Positions 26,092 to 34,543 of a DNA stretch of 64,000 nt are shown here, piece by piece. The notes below the pieces were generated by a model. The model made no database searches. It was not told where the DNA came from and was given only the letters and a program-made list of their open reading frames with translations. Made by a program: the position numbers and the translations under genes. Origin of the DNA: Shuttleworthella satelles DSM 14600 (GTDB lineage: Bacteria; Bacillota; Clostridia; Lachnospirales; Lachnospiraceae); assembly GCF_000160115.1 (NCBI RefSeq), contig NZ_GG665866.1:980825-1044824 (forward strand), read 5' to 3'. Positions within the stretch are counted from its first letter, which is position 1. Every line of letters starts with the position of its first letter.

Positions 26092-26937
26092 ATGAATATT
26101 CAATGGTTTCCGGGCCATATGACCAAGGCAAAAAGACAGATGCAGGAGGATATCAAGCTGATCGATCTGGTGATCGAGCTCTTGGATGCCCGTATTCCTC
26201 TGGCCAGCAGAAACCCGGAGATTGATCAGCTGGCCAGAGATAAGGCGCGGATGATCCTGCTCAATAAGGCCGACCTGTCTGACCCCAAGATGACCTCCCG
26301 CTGGAAGGAATATTTTGAGCGTCAGGGGATGACTGTTCTGGCGCTGGATTCCAGGTCAGCTTCTTTGCGCAAGCCCATGCAAAAGGCGATTATGGACGCG
26401 ACAGAAAAGAAGAGGGCCCGCGACCTGCGGCGGGGGATTAAAAACCGGCCGGTCAGAGCTATGATTGCGGGTATTCCAAATGTCGGCAAGTCGACTCTGA
26501 TCAACTCACTGGCCGGCAGGGCAGCGGCCAGAACCGGAAACAAACCGGGAGTTACCAAGGGAAAACAGTGGATTCACCTGAGAGACAATATTGATCTTTT
26601 GGATACGCCGGGGATCCTCTGGCCCAAATTTGAGGACCAGGAGACAGGAATCCATCTGGCCATGATCGGAGCCATCTCTGATCATGTTTTGCAGGTGGAA
26701 GATCTGTCCCTAAAAGTCATTCATTTTCTCAGAGAGGCTTATCCCGGAGTCCTATCGGACCGCTATGCCGTTGACGAAGAGAAAGAGGATGTCGATATTC
26801 TGTCGGCAATTGCCCTAAAGAGGGGCTGTCTTGTGCGGGGAAATGAGATAGACTACCGAAAGACAGCGGATCTGTTTCTGGATGAGTTCCGCAAGGGACA
26901 GCTGGGCAGGATCAGCATTGAGATGACGGCGGAGTAA
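26092..26937 (+). CDS. rbgA: Ribosome biogenesis GTPase RbgA (YlqF)
   Basis: RbgA is a circularly permuted GTPase needed for late 50S assembly in Firmicutes. The G4 motif NKADL comes first, then the P-loop GIPNVGKSTLIN and DTPGILWPK, the permuted order expected. The N-terminal WFPGHMTKAKRQM is the family signature. The length is 281 residues. It is placed between two signal peptidase genes and close to rnhB, the typical neighbourhood. Confidence 0.96.
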   Translation: MNIQWFPGHMTKAKRQMQEDIKLIDLVIELLDARIPLASRNPEIDQLARDKARMILLNKADLSDPKMTSRWKEYFERQGMTVLALDSRSASLRKPMQKAIMDATEKKRARDLRRGIKNRPVRAMIAGIPNVGKSTLINSLAGRAAARTGNKPGVTKGKQWIHLRDNIDLLDTPGILWPKFEDQETGIHLAMIGAISDHVLQVEDLSLKVIHFLREAYPGVLSDRYAVDEEKEDVDILSAIALKRGCLVRGNEIDYRKTADLFLDEFRKGQLGRISIEMTAE

Positions 26938-26974
26938 GAAGGGTATTTTGCCAAAGAGATGATAAGGAGTTCAC

Positions 26975-27559
26975 GTGGAAGAGCAGAAGAGACAGGAGAC
27001 AATCGAGAAGAGACAGGAGAAGAATCCGGTCAGAGAGGTCTTATCGACAATTTTATATCTGGCCCTGGTGATTTTGGCCGCCTATCTGATTGTGACTTTC
27101 GTGGGACAGAGAACAGAGGTCAACGGTTCCTCTATGGAGAACACGCTGGATAACGGGGACAACCTGATTGTCGACAAGATATCCTACCGCCTGGGAAGTC
27201 CAAAGCGGTTTGACATCGTGGTTTTTCCCTACCCCCAGAACCCGTCCACCTATTTCATCAAGCGGGTGATCGGTCTTCCCGGCGAGACAGTGCGGATCGA
27301 CAGCTCCGGCAAGATCTATATCAACGGGCAGGTCTTAGAGGAGAATTTCGGCAGAGAGGTCATTTCCAATCCGGGCCTGGCGCAGGAGCCGATCAAGCTG
27401 GGAGAGGACCAGTACTTTGTCCTGGGGGACAACCGAAACAACTCTATGGACAGCCGGGATTCGAGGGTTGGCCTGATCAGTGGAAAGAGTATGGTCGGCA
27501 AGGCCTTTCTCAGAATCTGGCCGCTGAATAAGTTCGGTCTGGTCCGGCACAGTATGTAG
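26975..27559 (+). CDS. lepB: Signal peptidase I (second copy)
   Basis: This copy has 194 residues and starts at GTG behind AAGGAG. A charged N-terminus (1-22) is followed by one membrane helix (23-43). Catalytic S53 lies in NGSSMENTLDNGD and K96 in YFIKRVIGLPGE; GDNRNNSMDSRD is the conserved C-terminal box. It differs from the first copy in having the more usual short cytoplasmic tail and the insert before GDN. The two may differ in substrate preference; this is inference. Confidence 0.93.
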   Translation: MEEQKRQETIEKRQEKNPVREVLSTILYLALVILAAYLIVTFVGQRTEVNGSSMENTLDNGDNLIVDKISYRLGSPKRFDIVVFPYPQNPSTYFIKRVIGLPGETVRIDSSGKIYINGQVLEENFGREVISNPGLAQEPIKLGEDQYFVLGDNRNNSMDSRDSRVGLISGKSMVGKAFLRIWPLNKFGLVRHSM

Positions 27560-27567
27560 GAGGCAAT

Positions 27568-28350
27568 ATGACAGACCAGGAGCCCATCGGGCGGATTCGC
27601 GAGCATATGCGGGCCTGTCCCGAGGAGAAGCTTGAGACCTTCATCGACGCGTATGCGTCTGATGGCAGAAGCGGCGTGAAGACAATTGTGGAACAGGCGC
27701 GAAGGAAACTGGATCGGCGAAGGAGGGAAGAAGCCCGCATTGATGAACTCATGGTCTTTGAGAGAGAGGCCTGGCAAAGCTGTCAGTATGTCGCTGGAAT
27801 GGACGAGGTGGGGCGTGGACCTCTGGCGGGACCTCTTGTGACGGCAGCCGTGATTCTTCCCAGGGGGCATCGGATCCTCGGAATCAATGACTCCAAGAAG
27901 GTCTCCGCCAAAAAGAGAGAGGAGCTCTACAGGCAGATTATGGAGGAGGCTCTTGCGGTCGGCATCGGGATGAATTCACCCGGGAGGATCGATCAGATCA
28001 ATGTCCTTCAGGCCACCTATGAGGCTATGCGAGAGGCGGTCAGTCAGCTGGATCCGGCGCCGGAGCTCGTCTTGAATGACGCCGTGACCGTGCCGGGGCT
28101 TCTGGTCAGGCAGATCCCGATCATACACGGGGATGCCAGGTCGATCAGCATCGGCGCGGCTTCCATTGTCGCCAAGGTGACCCGGGATCATATGATGGAG
28201 GATTACGACAAGACTTATCCGGGCTATGGCTTTGCCAAGAACAAGGGATATGGAACGGCGGATCACATCAGGGCCTTAAGAAAGATGGGGCCCACCCCGA
28301 TTCATCGAAGGTCATTTATCGGACATTTCACAGGCCCGCAGTCTGTCTGA
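27568..28350 (+). CDS. rnhB: Ribonuclease HII
   Basis: RNase HII removes ribonucleotides and RNA primers from DNA. The active-site motif is AGMDEVGRGPLAGP (Asp-Glu), and further acidic residues lie in LVLNDAVTVPG and SIVAKVTRDHMM. The length is 260 residues; about 75 N-terminal residues (helical, charged) precede the catalytic core, as in several Firmicutes copies. It overlaps no neighbour and follows lepB by eight bases. Confidence 0.94.
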   Translation: MTDQEPIGRIREHMRACPEEKLETFIDAYASDGRSGVKTIVEQARRKLDRRRREEARIDELMVFEREAWQSCQYVAGMDEVGRGPLAGPLVTAAVILPRGHRILGINDSKKVSAKKREELYRQIMEEALAVGIGMNSPGRIDQINVLQATYEAMREAVSQLDPAPELVLNDAVTVPGLLVRQIPIIHGDARSISIGAASIVAKVTRDHMMEDYDKTYPGYGFAKNKGYGTADHIRALRKMGPTPIHRRSFIGHFTGPQSV

Positions 28351-28368
28351 CGGGGGACGGGGATTACT

Positions 28369-28719
28369 ATGGGGAGTGTCAATCGAAGAAAAGAGGGGAG
28401 CTTCTATGAGCGCAGGGCAGGCGACTATCTGACCGGGCAGGGTTTGACCCTTGTTGAATTCAACTTTTCCTGTCGCCTGGGAGAGATCGACCTGGTCGCA
28501 AGAGAGGGGACCTGTCTGGTCTTTGTCGAGGTCAAATACCGACGCAGCCGCCGCTTCGGCCTCCCGGAGGAGGCAGTTGGTCCGTCCAAGATGAGGACAA
28601 TTCGCAAGGTGGCTGGCTATTACTGCCTGACGCACGGGATCTGCCAGACGACACCTGTCCGCTTTGATCTGGTCGCGATCGAGGGAGAAGAGATCCGGCA
28701 TTACCGGGGGGCCTTCTGA
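28369..28719 (+). CDS. yraN: UPF0102 / YraN family nuclease-like protein
   Basis: YraN proteins have a restriction-endonuclease-like fold. The 116 residues include GRRKEG-type N-terminal sequence, CRLGEIDLVARE and LVFVEVKYRRSR, matching the D...ExK metal-site pattern. It lies after rnhB, the common order. The substrate is not known. Confidence 0.9.
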   Translation: MGSVNRRKEGSFYERRAGDYLTGQGLTLVEFNFSCRLGEIDLVAREGTCLVFVEVKYRRSRRFGLPEEAVGPSKMRTIRKVAGYYCLTHGICQTTPVRFDLVAIEGEEIRHYRGAF

Positions 28720-28749
28720 CAGGTATCTGATGGAATAAGAGGTGAGACT

Positions 28750-29688
28750 TTGACGTCAAGCGTATCGGGTTCATCATTTGAGCTGAAGAATTTTGTACTG
28801 AAAAATAAAGAGAGGGTTTTTTCCCTGCGCACATATGAACAAAAGGGTTCGGGAAGAGAGAATGCAAAGAGAAAGGCGGACGAATTGGATGGATTGCCCC
28901 TGCTTGCGTTTGAGAGTCTGTCGAGGGAGGCCTGGATTCGTCACTGCTTTACCACCCGCGCCGGGGGCGTCAGCCGGGGGATTTTTCGGAGTCTCAATCT
29001 CTCCTACACCAGGGGAGATGATCCAAAGGCTGTGACAGAGAACTATCGACGGGTGGCCAGGGCTATGGGAACGGACCTGGCGCACATTGTGACCTCTGAC
29101 CAGACCCACACGACCAATATCCGCCTGGTGACGGCCGAGGACGCGGGCAAGGGAATTACAAGAGAGAGGGACTACAGGGATACGGACGGCCTGATCACGG
29201 ACGTCCCGGGTCTGCTTCTGGCAACCTTCTACGCTGACTGCGTCCCTCTCTATCTGATTGATCCCGTGCACAGGGCGATCGGCCTGTCCCACTCGGGCTG
29301 GAGGGGGACCCTTGGACGTATGGGGGCTAAGACCGTCAGGGCCATGGGAGAGGCCTATGGGAGCAGGCCCCAGGATATGCTGGCCGCGATCGGCCCCTCG
29401 ATCTGCCGCGATTGCTATGAAGTCAGCCGTGATTTAGCGGAGAGCTTTACAGAGGAATTCGGTCCTGGTGTTGCGGATTTTACGGATCAAGAGCATGGGC
29501 AGCTGGACCTCTGGGAGTGCAACCGACGCGTGTTTTTAGACGCGGGTCTCTCCTCTGACCGGATCATTGTCAGCAATCTCTGCACCTGCTGTAATTCAGA
29601 TAAGCTTTTTTCCCACCGGGCCTCCCATGGGAGAAGGGGAAATCTTGGGGCTTTTCTTATGATTACCCCGCGCGTGATTGACAGATGA
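28750..29688 (+). CDS. pgeF: YfiH/PgeF-type laccase-domain protein
   Basis: Members of this family act as purine nucleoside phosphorylases and, in E. coli, correct peptidoglycan precursors with misplaced serine. The zinc and active residues are in TSDQTHT, YADCVPLYLID and HSGWRGTLGRMG; the C-terminus has CTCCNSDKLFSHR. The length is 312. The start is TTG at 28750 behind GAGGTGA; no ATG lies near the expected N-terminus. The first 45 residues are charged and variable. Older annotations call these polyphenol oxidases. Confidence in the family is high, in the exact reaction moderate. Confidence 0.88.
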   Translation: MTSSVSGSSFELKNFVLKNKERVFSLRTYEQKGSGRENAKRKADELDGLPLLAFESLSREAWIRHCFTTRAGGVSRGIFRSLNLSYTRGDDPKAVTENYRRVARAMGTDLAHIVTSDQTHTTNIRLVTAEDAGKGITRERDYRDTDGLITDVPGLLLATFYADCVPLYLIDPVHRAIGLSHSGWRGTLGRMGAKTVRAMGEAYGSRPQDMLAAIGPSICRDCYEVSRDLAESFTEEFGPGVADFTDQEHGQLDLWECNRRVFLDAGLSSDRIIVSNLCTCCNSDKLFSHRASHGRRGNLGAFLMITPRVIDR

Positions 29689-29706
29689 AGATAAGGAGCC
29701 GGGAAG

Positions 29707-31056
29707 ATGGGTATGGAATCCAGCGCGTCCCATACAATTGAATATGTCAGACCGGGTTCGGCTGCCTATGACGCGGGCTTAGAGGCGGGTGACGTGATCG
29801 TCTCCATCAACGGACACAGGCTGGCCGATATTTTTGATTATCATTACTACTCGGACGAGGAGGATCCGACTCTTTTGATTCGGGACGCCCAGGGACTTGA
29901 GCATCTCGTGGAAATAGAGAAGGATGAGGGCGAGGACTTAGGCGTCACTTTTGTCAACGGCCTCTTAGATGACTACCGATCCTGCTCCAACGCATGTCTC
30001 TTCTGCTTTATTGACCAGAACCCGCCGGGGATGCGAAAGACCATCTACTTCAAGGACGACGACACCCGCCTCTCATTTCTGCAGGGCAATTATGTCACTC
30101 TGACCAATATGAAGGAAGAAGAGATCGACCGTCTGATCGCCTATCGCATGGAACCGATCAATGTTTCTGTCCAGGCCACAGAACCCCTGCTCCGGGAGAA
30201 AATGCTCCACAATCGTTTTGCCGGTCAGCTCATGGACAAGCTCAAAAAGCTCTATGACGCGGAAATTTCCATGAATGGACAGGTGGTCTTATGTAAGGGC
30301 TTAAATGACAAAGAGCATCTGGACCGGACCATAAAGGATCTCTTGTCCTTCTATCCCTATATGGGAACGCTCTCCGTCGTCCCCGTCGGCCTGACCAGAT
30401 TTCGCCAGGGTCTCTATCCCCTAAAGCCCTTCAAGAAGGAGGACGCGAGGGAGGTTGTCGAGCAGATCCGCAGATGGCAGGCCTTTTCTATGGAACGATT
30501 TGGTCATCCCTTCGTCCAGGCCGGAGATGAGTTTTACCTTCTGGCTGAGGAGGAAATTCCCCCGGAGGAGGTCTATGACGGATACACACAGCTGGAGAAT
30601 GGCGTGGGGATGCTTCGTCTTTTGATGGAGGAGTTTCGGGCGGCTCTGCGGGATCTGGACGCGGATGAGGAGGTGAAAAAGGAGCAGGAGCTGTCCATCG
30701 CGACAGGGCTTTTAGCCGCCCCCTTTATTCGCGCGCTCTGCGATCAGGCCCAGGCAAGATTTCCCGGAATTAAGGTCAGGGTCTACACCATTCATAATCA
30801 TTTTTATGGGGAGCGGATTACTGTGTCGGGACTGATCACAGGAGGGGACTTGATCAGCCAGCTGGCCGGTCAGAAATTGGGAGAAAGACTCCTCCTTCCA
30901 TGCAATATGTTGCGCTCCGGAGAGAATGTATTTCTAGATGATGTGACAGTGGAGGAAGTGGAGCAAACTTTACAAGTACCGGTCGATATTGTAGAATCGG
31001 GCGGAGATGACCTGCTGGAGGCAATTCTTAAGTCCCGCAGGAATCATATACGTTAA
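29707..31056 (+). CDS. DUF512 protein with PDZ and radical SAM-like domains
   Basis: The N-terminus is a PDZ-like domain (YVRPGSAAYDAGLEAGDVIV). A cysteine cluster CSNACLFCFIDQ follows at about residues 94-105, the CxxxCxxC signature of radical SAM enzymes, and then the DUF512 C-terminal region (SGEN-LDD-T). The 449-residue protein is encoded directly before der in many Clostridia, but its substrate is unknown. The iron-sulfur cluster is inferred from the cysteines. Confidence 0.88.
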   Translation: MGMESSASHTIEYVRPGSAAYDAGLEAGDVIVSINGHRLADIFDYHYYSDEEDPTLLIRDAQGLEHLVEIEKDEGEDLGVTFVNGLLDDYRSCSNACLFCFIDQNPPGMRKTIYFKDDDTRLSFLQGNYVTLTNMKEEEIDRLIAYRMEPINVSVQATEPLLREKMLHNRFAGQLMDKLKKLYDAEISMNGQVVLCKGLNDKEHLDRTIKDLLSFYPYMGTLSVVPVGLTRFRQGLYPLKPFKKEDAREVVEQIRRWQAFSMERFGHPFVQAGDEFYLLAEEEIPPEEVYDGYTQLENGVGMLRLLMEEFRAALRDLDADEEVKKEQELSIATGLLAAPFIRALCDQAQARFPGIKVRVYTIHNHFYGERITVSGLITGGDLISQLAGQKLGERLLLPCNMLRSGENVFLDDVTVEEVEQTLQVPVDIVESGGDDLLEAILKSRRNHIR

Positions 31057-31073
31057 GCGGGAAAGAGGAGCAT

Positions 31074-32399
31074 ATGAGCAAGGCGGTTGTGGCCGTGGTC
31101 GGACGCCCAAATGTAGGAAAATCAACCCTGTTCAATGCCCTGGCAGGCGAGCGCATATCCATCGTCGAGGATACGCCGGGGGTGACCAGAGATCGTATCT
31201 ATGCGGATGTCAGCTGGCTTGATCATGAGTTTACAATGATCGACACCGGGGGAATTGAGCCGGATTCCTCGGATATTATCTTGAGCCAGATGAGAGAACA
31301 GGCTCAGATTGCCATCGATACGGCGGATGTTATTATTTTCATGACGGATGTCCGCCAGGGGCTGGTGGACGCGGACGCCAAGGTGGCCGATATGCTCCGC
31401 CGCTCTAAAAAACCGATTGTCTTAGTTGTCAACAAGGTCGACGACTTCGACAAGCATGTGATGGACAGCTACGAGTTCTACAATCTTGGGATCGGGGATC
31501 CCCATCCGATTTCCGCCGCGGGCAAGCTGGGTTTTGGAGATATGCTCGATGCTGTGATCGCGCATTTCCCGGAGCCCGATATCCTGGACCGGGAGGACGA
31601 CACGCCGCGGATTGCCGTCGTTGGAAAGCCGAATGTGGGCAAGTCCTCTCTGATCAACAGGCTCTGCGGCAAGCAGAGACTGATCGTCTCCGATATCGCG
31701 GGCACGACCCGTGACGCGGTGGATACCAGGGTCAGGTTCAACAAAAAGGACTATATCTTCGTCGATACCGCCGGACTCAGAAGAAAATCCAGAATTCAGG
31801 GGGACATTGAGCGCTACTCCATTGTTCGCGCGGTCGCCGCGGTGGAGAAGGCCGATGTAGTGGTTCTTGTGATCGACGGGGCGGAGGGAGTCTCTGAGCA
31901 GGACGCCAAGATCGCCGGAATCGCGCACGAGAGAGGCAAGGCCGTGATCATCGCCGTCAATAAATGGGACGCGGTTGAGAAGGATAATCACACCATGTCT
32001 GACCAGATTGACAGGATTCACAAGACCTTGTCTTTTATGCTCTACGCCAGAATTATCTTTATTTCCGCCCTGACCGGACAGAGACTGGGGCAGCTCTATG
32101 AGGCCATTGATCAGGTGATTGCCGCCTCTACCATGCGGGTGGGGACAGGCGTTCTCAATGAGATCGTCGCAGAGGCTGTCGCCATGCAGCAGCCTCCCAC
32201 AGACAAGGGAAAGCGCCTGAAGATCTTCTATGTGACCCAGGTGGCCGTCAAACCGCCCACTTTTGTTGTGTTTGTAAATGACAAGAAGCTCATGCATTTC
32301 TCCTATGTCAGATATCTGGAGAATCAGATCCGTCAGAATTTCGGATTTGAGGGAACGCCCCTGCGCATGATCACCAGACAGAGGGATGACAAGTCATGA
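31074..32399 (+). CDS. der: Ribosome-assembly GTPase Der (EngA)
   Basis: Der has two tandem GTPase domains and a KH-like C-terminal domain and is essential for 50S biogenesis. The first P-loop is GRPNVGKSTLFN, the second GKPNVGKSSLIN; DTGGIEP and DTAGLRR are the two G3 motifs. The KH-like part covers about the last 85 residues. The length is 441. Its stop overlaps the start of plsY (ATGA). Confidence 0.97.
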   Translation: MSKAVVAVVGRPNVGKSTLFNALAGERISIVEDTPGVTRDRIYADVSWLDHEFTMIDTGGIEPDSSDIILSQMREQAQIAIDTADVIIFMTDVRQGLVDADAKVADMLRRSKKPIVLVVNKVDDFDKHVMDSYEFYNLGIGDPHPISAAGKLGFGDMLDAVIAHFPEPDILDREDDTPRIAVVGKPNVGKSSLINRLCGKQRLIVSDIAGTTRDAVDTRVRFNKKDYIFVDTAGLRRKSRIQGDIERYSIVRAVAAVEKADVVVLVIDGAEGVSEQDAKIAGIAHERGKAVIIAVNKWDAVEKDNHTMSDQIDRIHKTLSFMLYARIIFISALTGQRLGQLYEAIDQVIAASTMRVGTGVLNEIVAEAVAMQQPPTDKGKRLKIFYVTQVAVKPPTFVVFVNDKKLMHFSYVRYLENQIRQNFGFEGTPLRMITRQRDDKS

Positions 32400-33061
32400 G
32401 TCCATTTGTAATTGCAGTCCTGGTTTCCCTGGGGATCGGATATTTCTGCGGAAATTTTCTCTCAGGTTTTCTCCTGGGAAAGCGCGCTCACGTAGACTTA
32501 AGAAAAGAGGGCAGCGGCAACATCGGAACGACCAACGCCCTGCGCATTTTGGGGCCGAGAGCGGCCCTTATCACTCTGATTCTGGATGTCTTAAAATCCA
32601 TGATTGCTGTCGCTGTCATACATCTGATCTATGGAGGAAATCCCCTTTACGCGAAAGAACTGATCCATGTTCTCGCTCTGCTGGCGGCCTTCGGGGCCGT
32701 TATGGGACACGATTATCCAATTTATATGCGCTTTCAGGGCGGCAAGGGGGCGGCGACCTCCCTCGGCTTGATTTTAGCCTGTTTTCCGCAGACCTTTCCC
32801 CTGATCGCCATTGTTTTTTTCGCGGCGGTGATTAAAACCCGCTTTGTCTCTCTGGGATCGATGCTGGCGGCCTTCATCTTTTTTGTTCAGGTGCTGGTTC
32901 TCGGATCGACCGGTCATCTGATGTTTTATCAGAATCAGCTCTCTTGGGCATATCTGGTCAGCGGGCTTGTCCTGCTTTTCATCTTGATTCGCCATCGCAG
33001 CAACATCAAGCGGCTTTTGGCAGGAGAGGAGAATCCCATCTCCCTGCATAAGAAGGAGTGA
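32396..33061 (+). CDS. plsY: Glycerol-3-phosphate acyltransferase PlsY
   Basis: This integral membrane enzyme acylates glycerol-3-phosphate with the acyl-phosphate made by PlsX. The family motifs are present: GSGNIGTTNALR, the DYPIYMRFQGGKGAATSLG phosphate-binding segment, and a C-terminal RHRSNIKRLLAGEE. The length is 221 residues with about seven hydrophobic segments. It is coupled to der and followed by gpsA, which supplies its glycerol-3-phosphate. Confidence 0.95.
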   Translation: MSPFVIAVLVSLGIGYFCGNFLSGFLLGKRAHVDLRKEGSGNIGTTNALRILGPRAALITLILDVLKSMIAVAVIHLIYGGNPLYAKELIHVLALLAAFGAVMGHDYPIYMRFQGGKGAATSLGLILACFPQTFPLIAIVFFAAVIKTRFVSLGSMLAAFIFFVQVLVLGSTGHLMFYQNQLSWAYLVSGLVLLFILIRHRSNIKRLLAGEENPISLHKKE

Positions 33062-33063
33062 AT

Positions 33064-34071
33064 ATGGCTCGGATTTGCATTCTCGGAGCTGGTTCCTGGG
33101 GGACGGCCTTGGCCGTCCTTCTTGTCGGAAACGGACATACGGTGACCCTCTGGTCCCATCGAGAGGAAGAGGTTCTTGCGATGCAGCGGACCTCTGCCAA
33201 TGAGAGTAAGCTGCCCGGAGTGGTCTTGCCCCGTGAGATCCGCTACAGCAGCCAGCTGAAGGAGGCTGTCAAAAATCAGGATCTCCTCGTCTTTGCGGTT
33301 CCATCAAAAGCGACCAGAGAAACGGCAAAAAAAATAAAGGACCTGATCCCGGAGGATCAGAAGATCGTCTCCGTCTCAAAGGGGATTGAAGAGGGGACCC
33401 TTTACAGTCAAACCCAAATCCTTGAGGACGTTCTGAAGGGAGCCCTTACCGCCGCCTTGTCAGGACCATCCCATGCGGAAGAGGTTGTCAGGAGGATTCC
33501 GACCCTGGTAGTCGCGGCCTCGAAGAGTCATGATCTGGCCCTTCTGACCCAGGAGCTTTTTATGAACGCCAACTTCCGGGTCTATATCAGCCCGGACCTG
33601 CTTGGGGTGGAAATCGGAGGCTCTCTCAAGAATGTCATTGCTCTTGCGGCAGGGATGTCCGACGGACTTGGCTATGGGGACAATACCAAGGCAGCTCTGA
33701 TTACCAGAGGCATCAAGGAGATCACCCGCCTCGCGGTCGCGATGGGAGCCAAAGAGGATACCCTGGCCGGGCTCTCCGGCATCGGCGACCTGATTGTCAC
33801 CTGCCAGTCCATGCACAGCAGAAATCGTATGGCGGGCTATTATATCGGACAGGGCGATTCCGCGCAGGAGGCCATGGACAAGGTGAAAATGGTGGTCGAG
33901 GGAGTCTATTCCGCCAGGGCAGCCAGGGCTTTAGGCCAGAGATACGGGGTGGATCTTCCGATTATTGAGCAGGTTAACCGGGTTCTCTTTGAGCAAATGG
34001 ATGTCAGGAAGGCGGTTCTTGAACTGATGGGAAGAGAGAAGAAGGCGGAGCTGGACCACTGTTCCTGGTAG
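33064..34071 (+). CDS. gpsA: Glycerol-3-phosphate dehydrogenase [NAD(P)+]
   Basis: GpsA reduces dihydroxyacetone phosphate to sn-glycerol-3-phosphate for phospholipids. The nucleotide-binding loop is ILGAGSWGTALA; the active-site lysine and glycines lie in SLKNVIALAAGMSDGLGYG, and the C-terminus has the EGVYSARAA motif. I place the start at ATG 33064, five bases after AGGAG; an overlapping GTG two codons earlier is the alternative. The length is 335. It follows plsY directly. Confidence 0.96.
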   Translation: MARICILGAGSWGTALAVLLVGNGHTVTLWSHREEEVLAMQRTSANESKLPGVVLPREIRYSSQLKEAVKNQDLLVFAVPSKATRETAKKIKDLIPEDQKIVSVSKGIEEGTLYSQTQILEDVLKGALTAALSGPSHAEEVVRRIPTLVVAASKSHDLALLTQELFMNANFRVYISPDLLGVEIGGSLKNVIALAAGMSDGLGYGDNTKAALITRGIKEITRLAVAMGAKEDTLAGLSGIGDLIVTCQSMHSRNRMAGYYIGQGDSAQEAMDKVKMVVEGVYSARAARALGQRYGVDLPIIEQVNRVLFEQMDVRKAVLELMGREKKAELDHCSW

Positions 34072-34094
34072 AAGATCTGTGTGGGGAGGATGAG

Positions 34095-34532
34095 ATGAAA
34101 ATTGCACTGAGAAAAATGACAGAAAGCGCCCAAATCCCTGTCAGAGGGAGTCTGCAGGCGGCGGGCTACGATTTGTTCGCGGATCTTTCCGAGGCGGTGA
34201 CGATTCTGCCTCAGGAGACAAAAATGGTCGGGACCGGCATTGCCTGCGCCATTCCGGAGGGCTATTTCGGGGGGATTTATGCCCGCTCGGGTCTCTCCGC
34301 GAAAGAGGGACTGCGCCCGGCCAACTGTACCGGTGTCGTGGACTCTGATTACAGGGGAGAGATCAAGGTCGCTCTGCACAATGATTCAAAGGAGAGCAGA
34401 ACGATCCTGCCCGGCCAGAAAATCGCTCAAATGGTAGTACAGGCTTTTTTGCCCGTCGAGTTTGAAACCGTAGAGGATCTGGACGCAACCGAACGCGGAG
34501 GCGGCGGATTCGGCTCTACCGGAAAGCTTTAA
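34095..34532 (+). CDS. dut: dUTP diphosphatase (trimeric dUTPase)
   Basis: The enzyme hydrolyses dUTP to dUMP, keeping uracil out of DNA. The five motifs appear in order: AAGYDLFA, ARSGLSAKEGL, NCTGVVDSDYRGE, GQKIAQMV and RGGGGFGSTGK. The length is 145 residues. It sits between gpsA and the topoisomerase IV pair. Confidence 0.96.
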   Translation: MKIALRKMTESAQIPVRGSLQAAGYDLFADLSEAVTILPQETKMVGTGIACAIPEGYFGGIYARSGLSAKEGLRPANCTGVVDSDYRGEIKVALHNDSKESRTILPGQKIAQMVVQAFLPVEFETVEDLDATERGGGGFGSTGKL

Positions 34533-34543
34533 AGGAGTGATCT

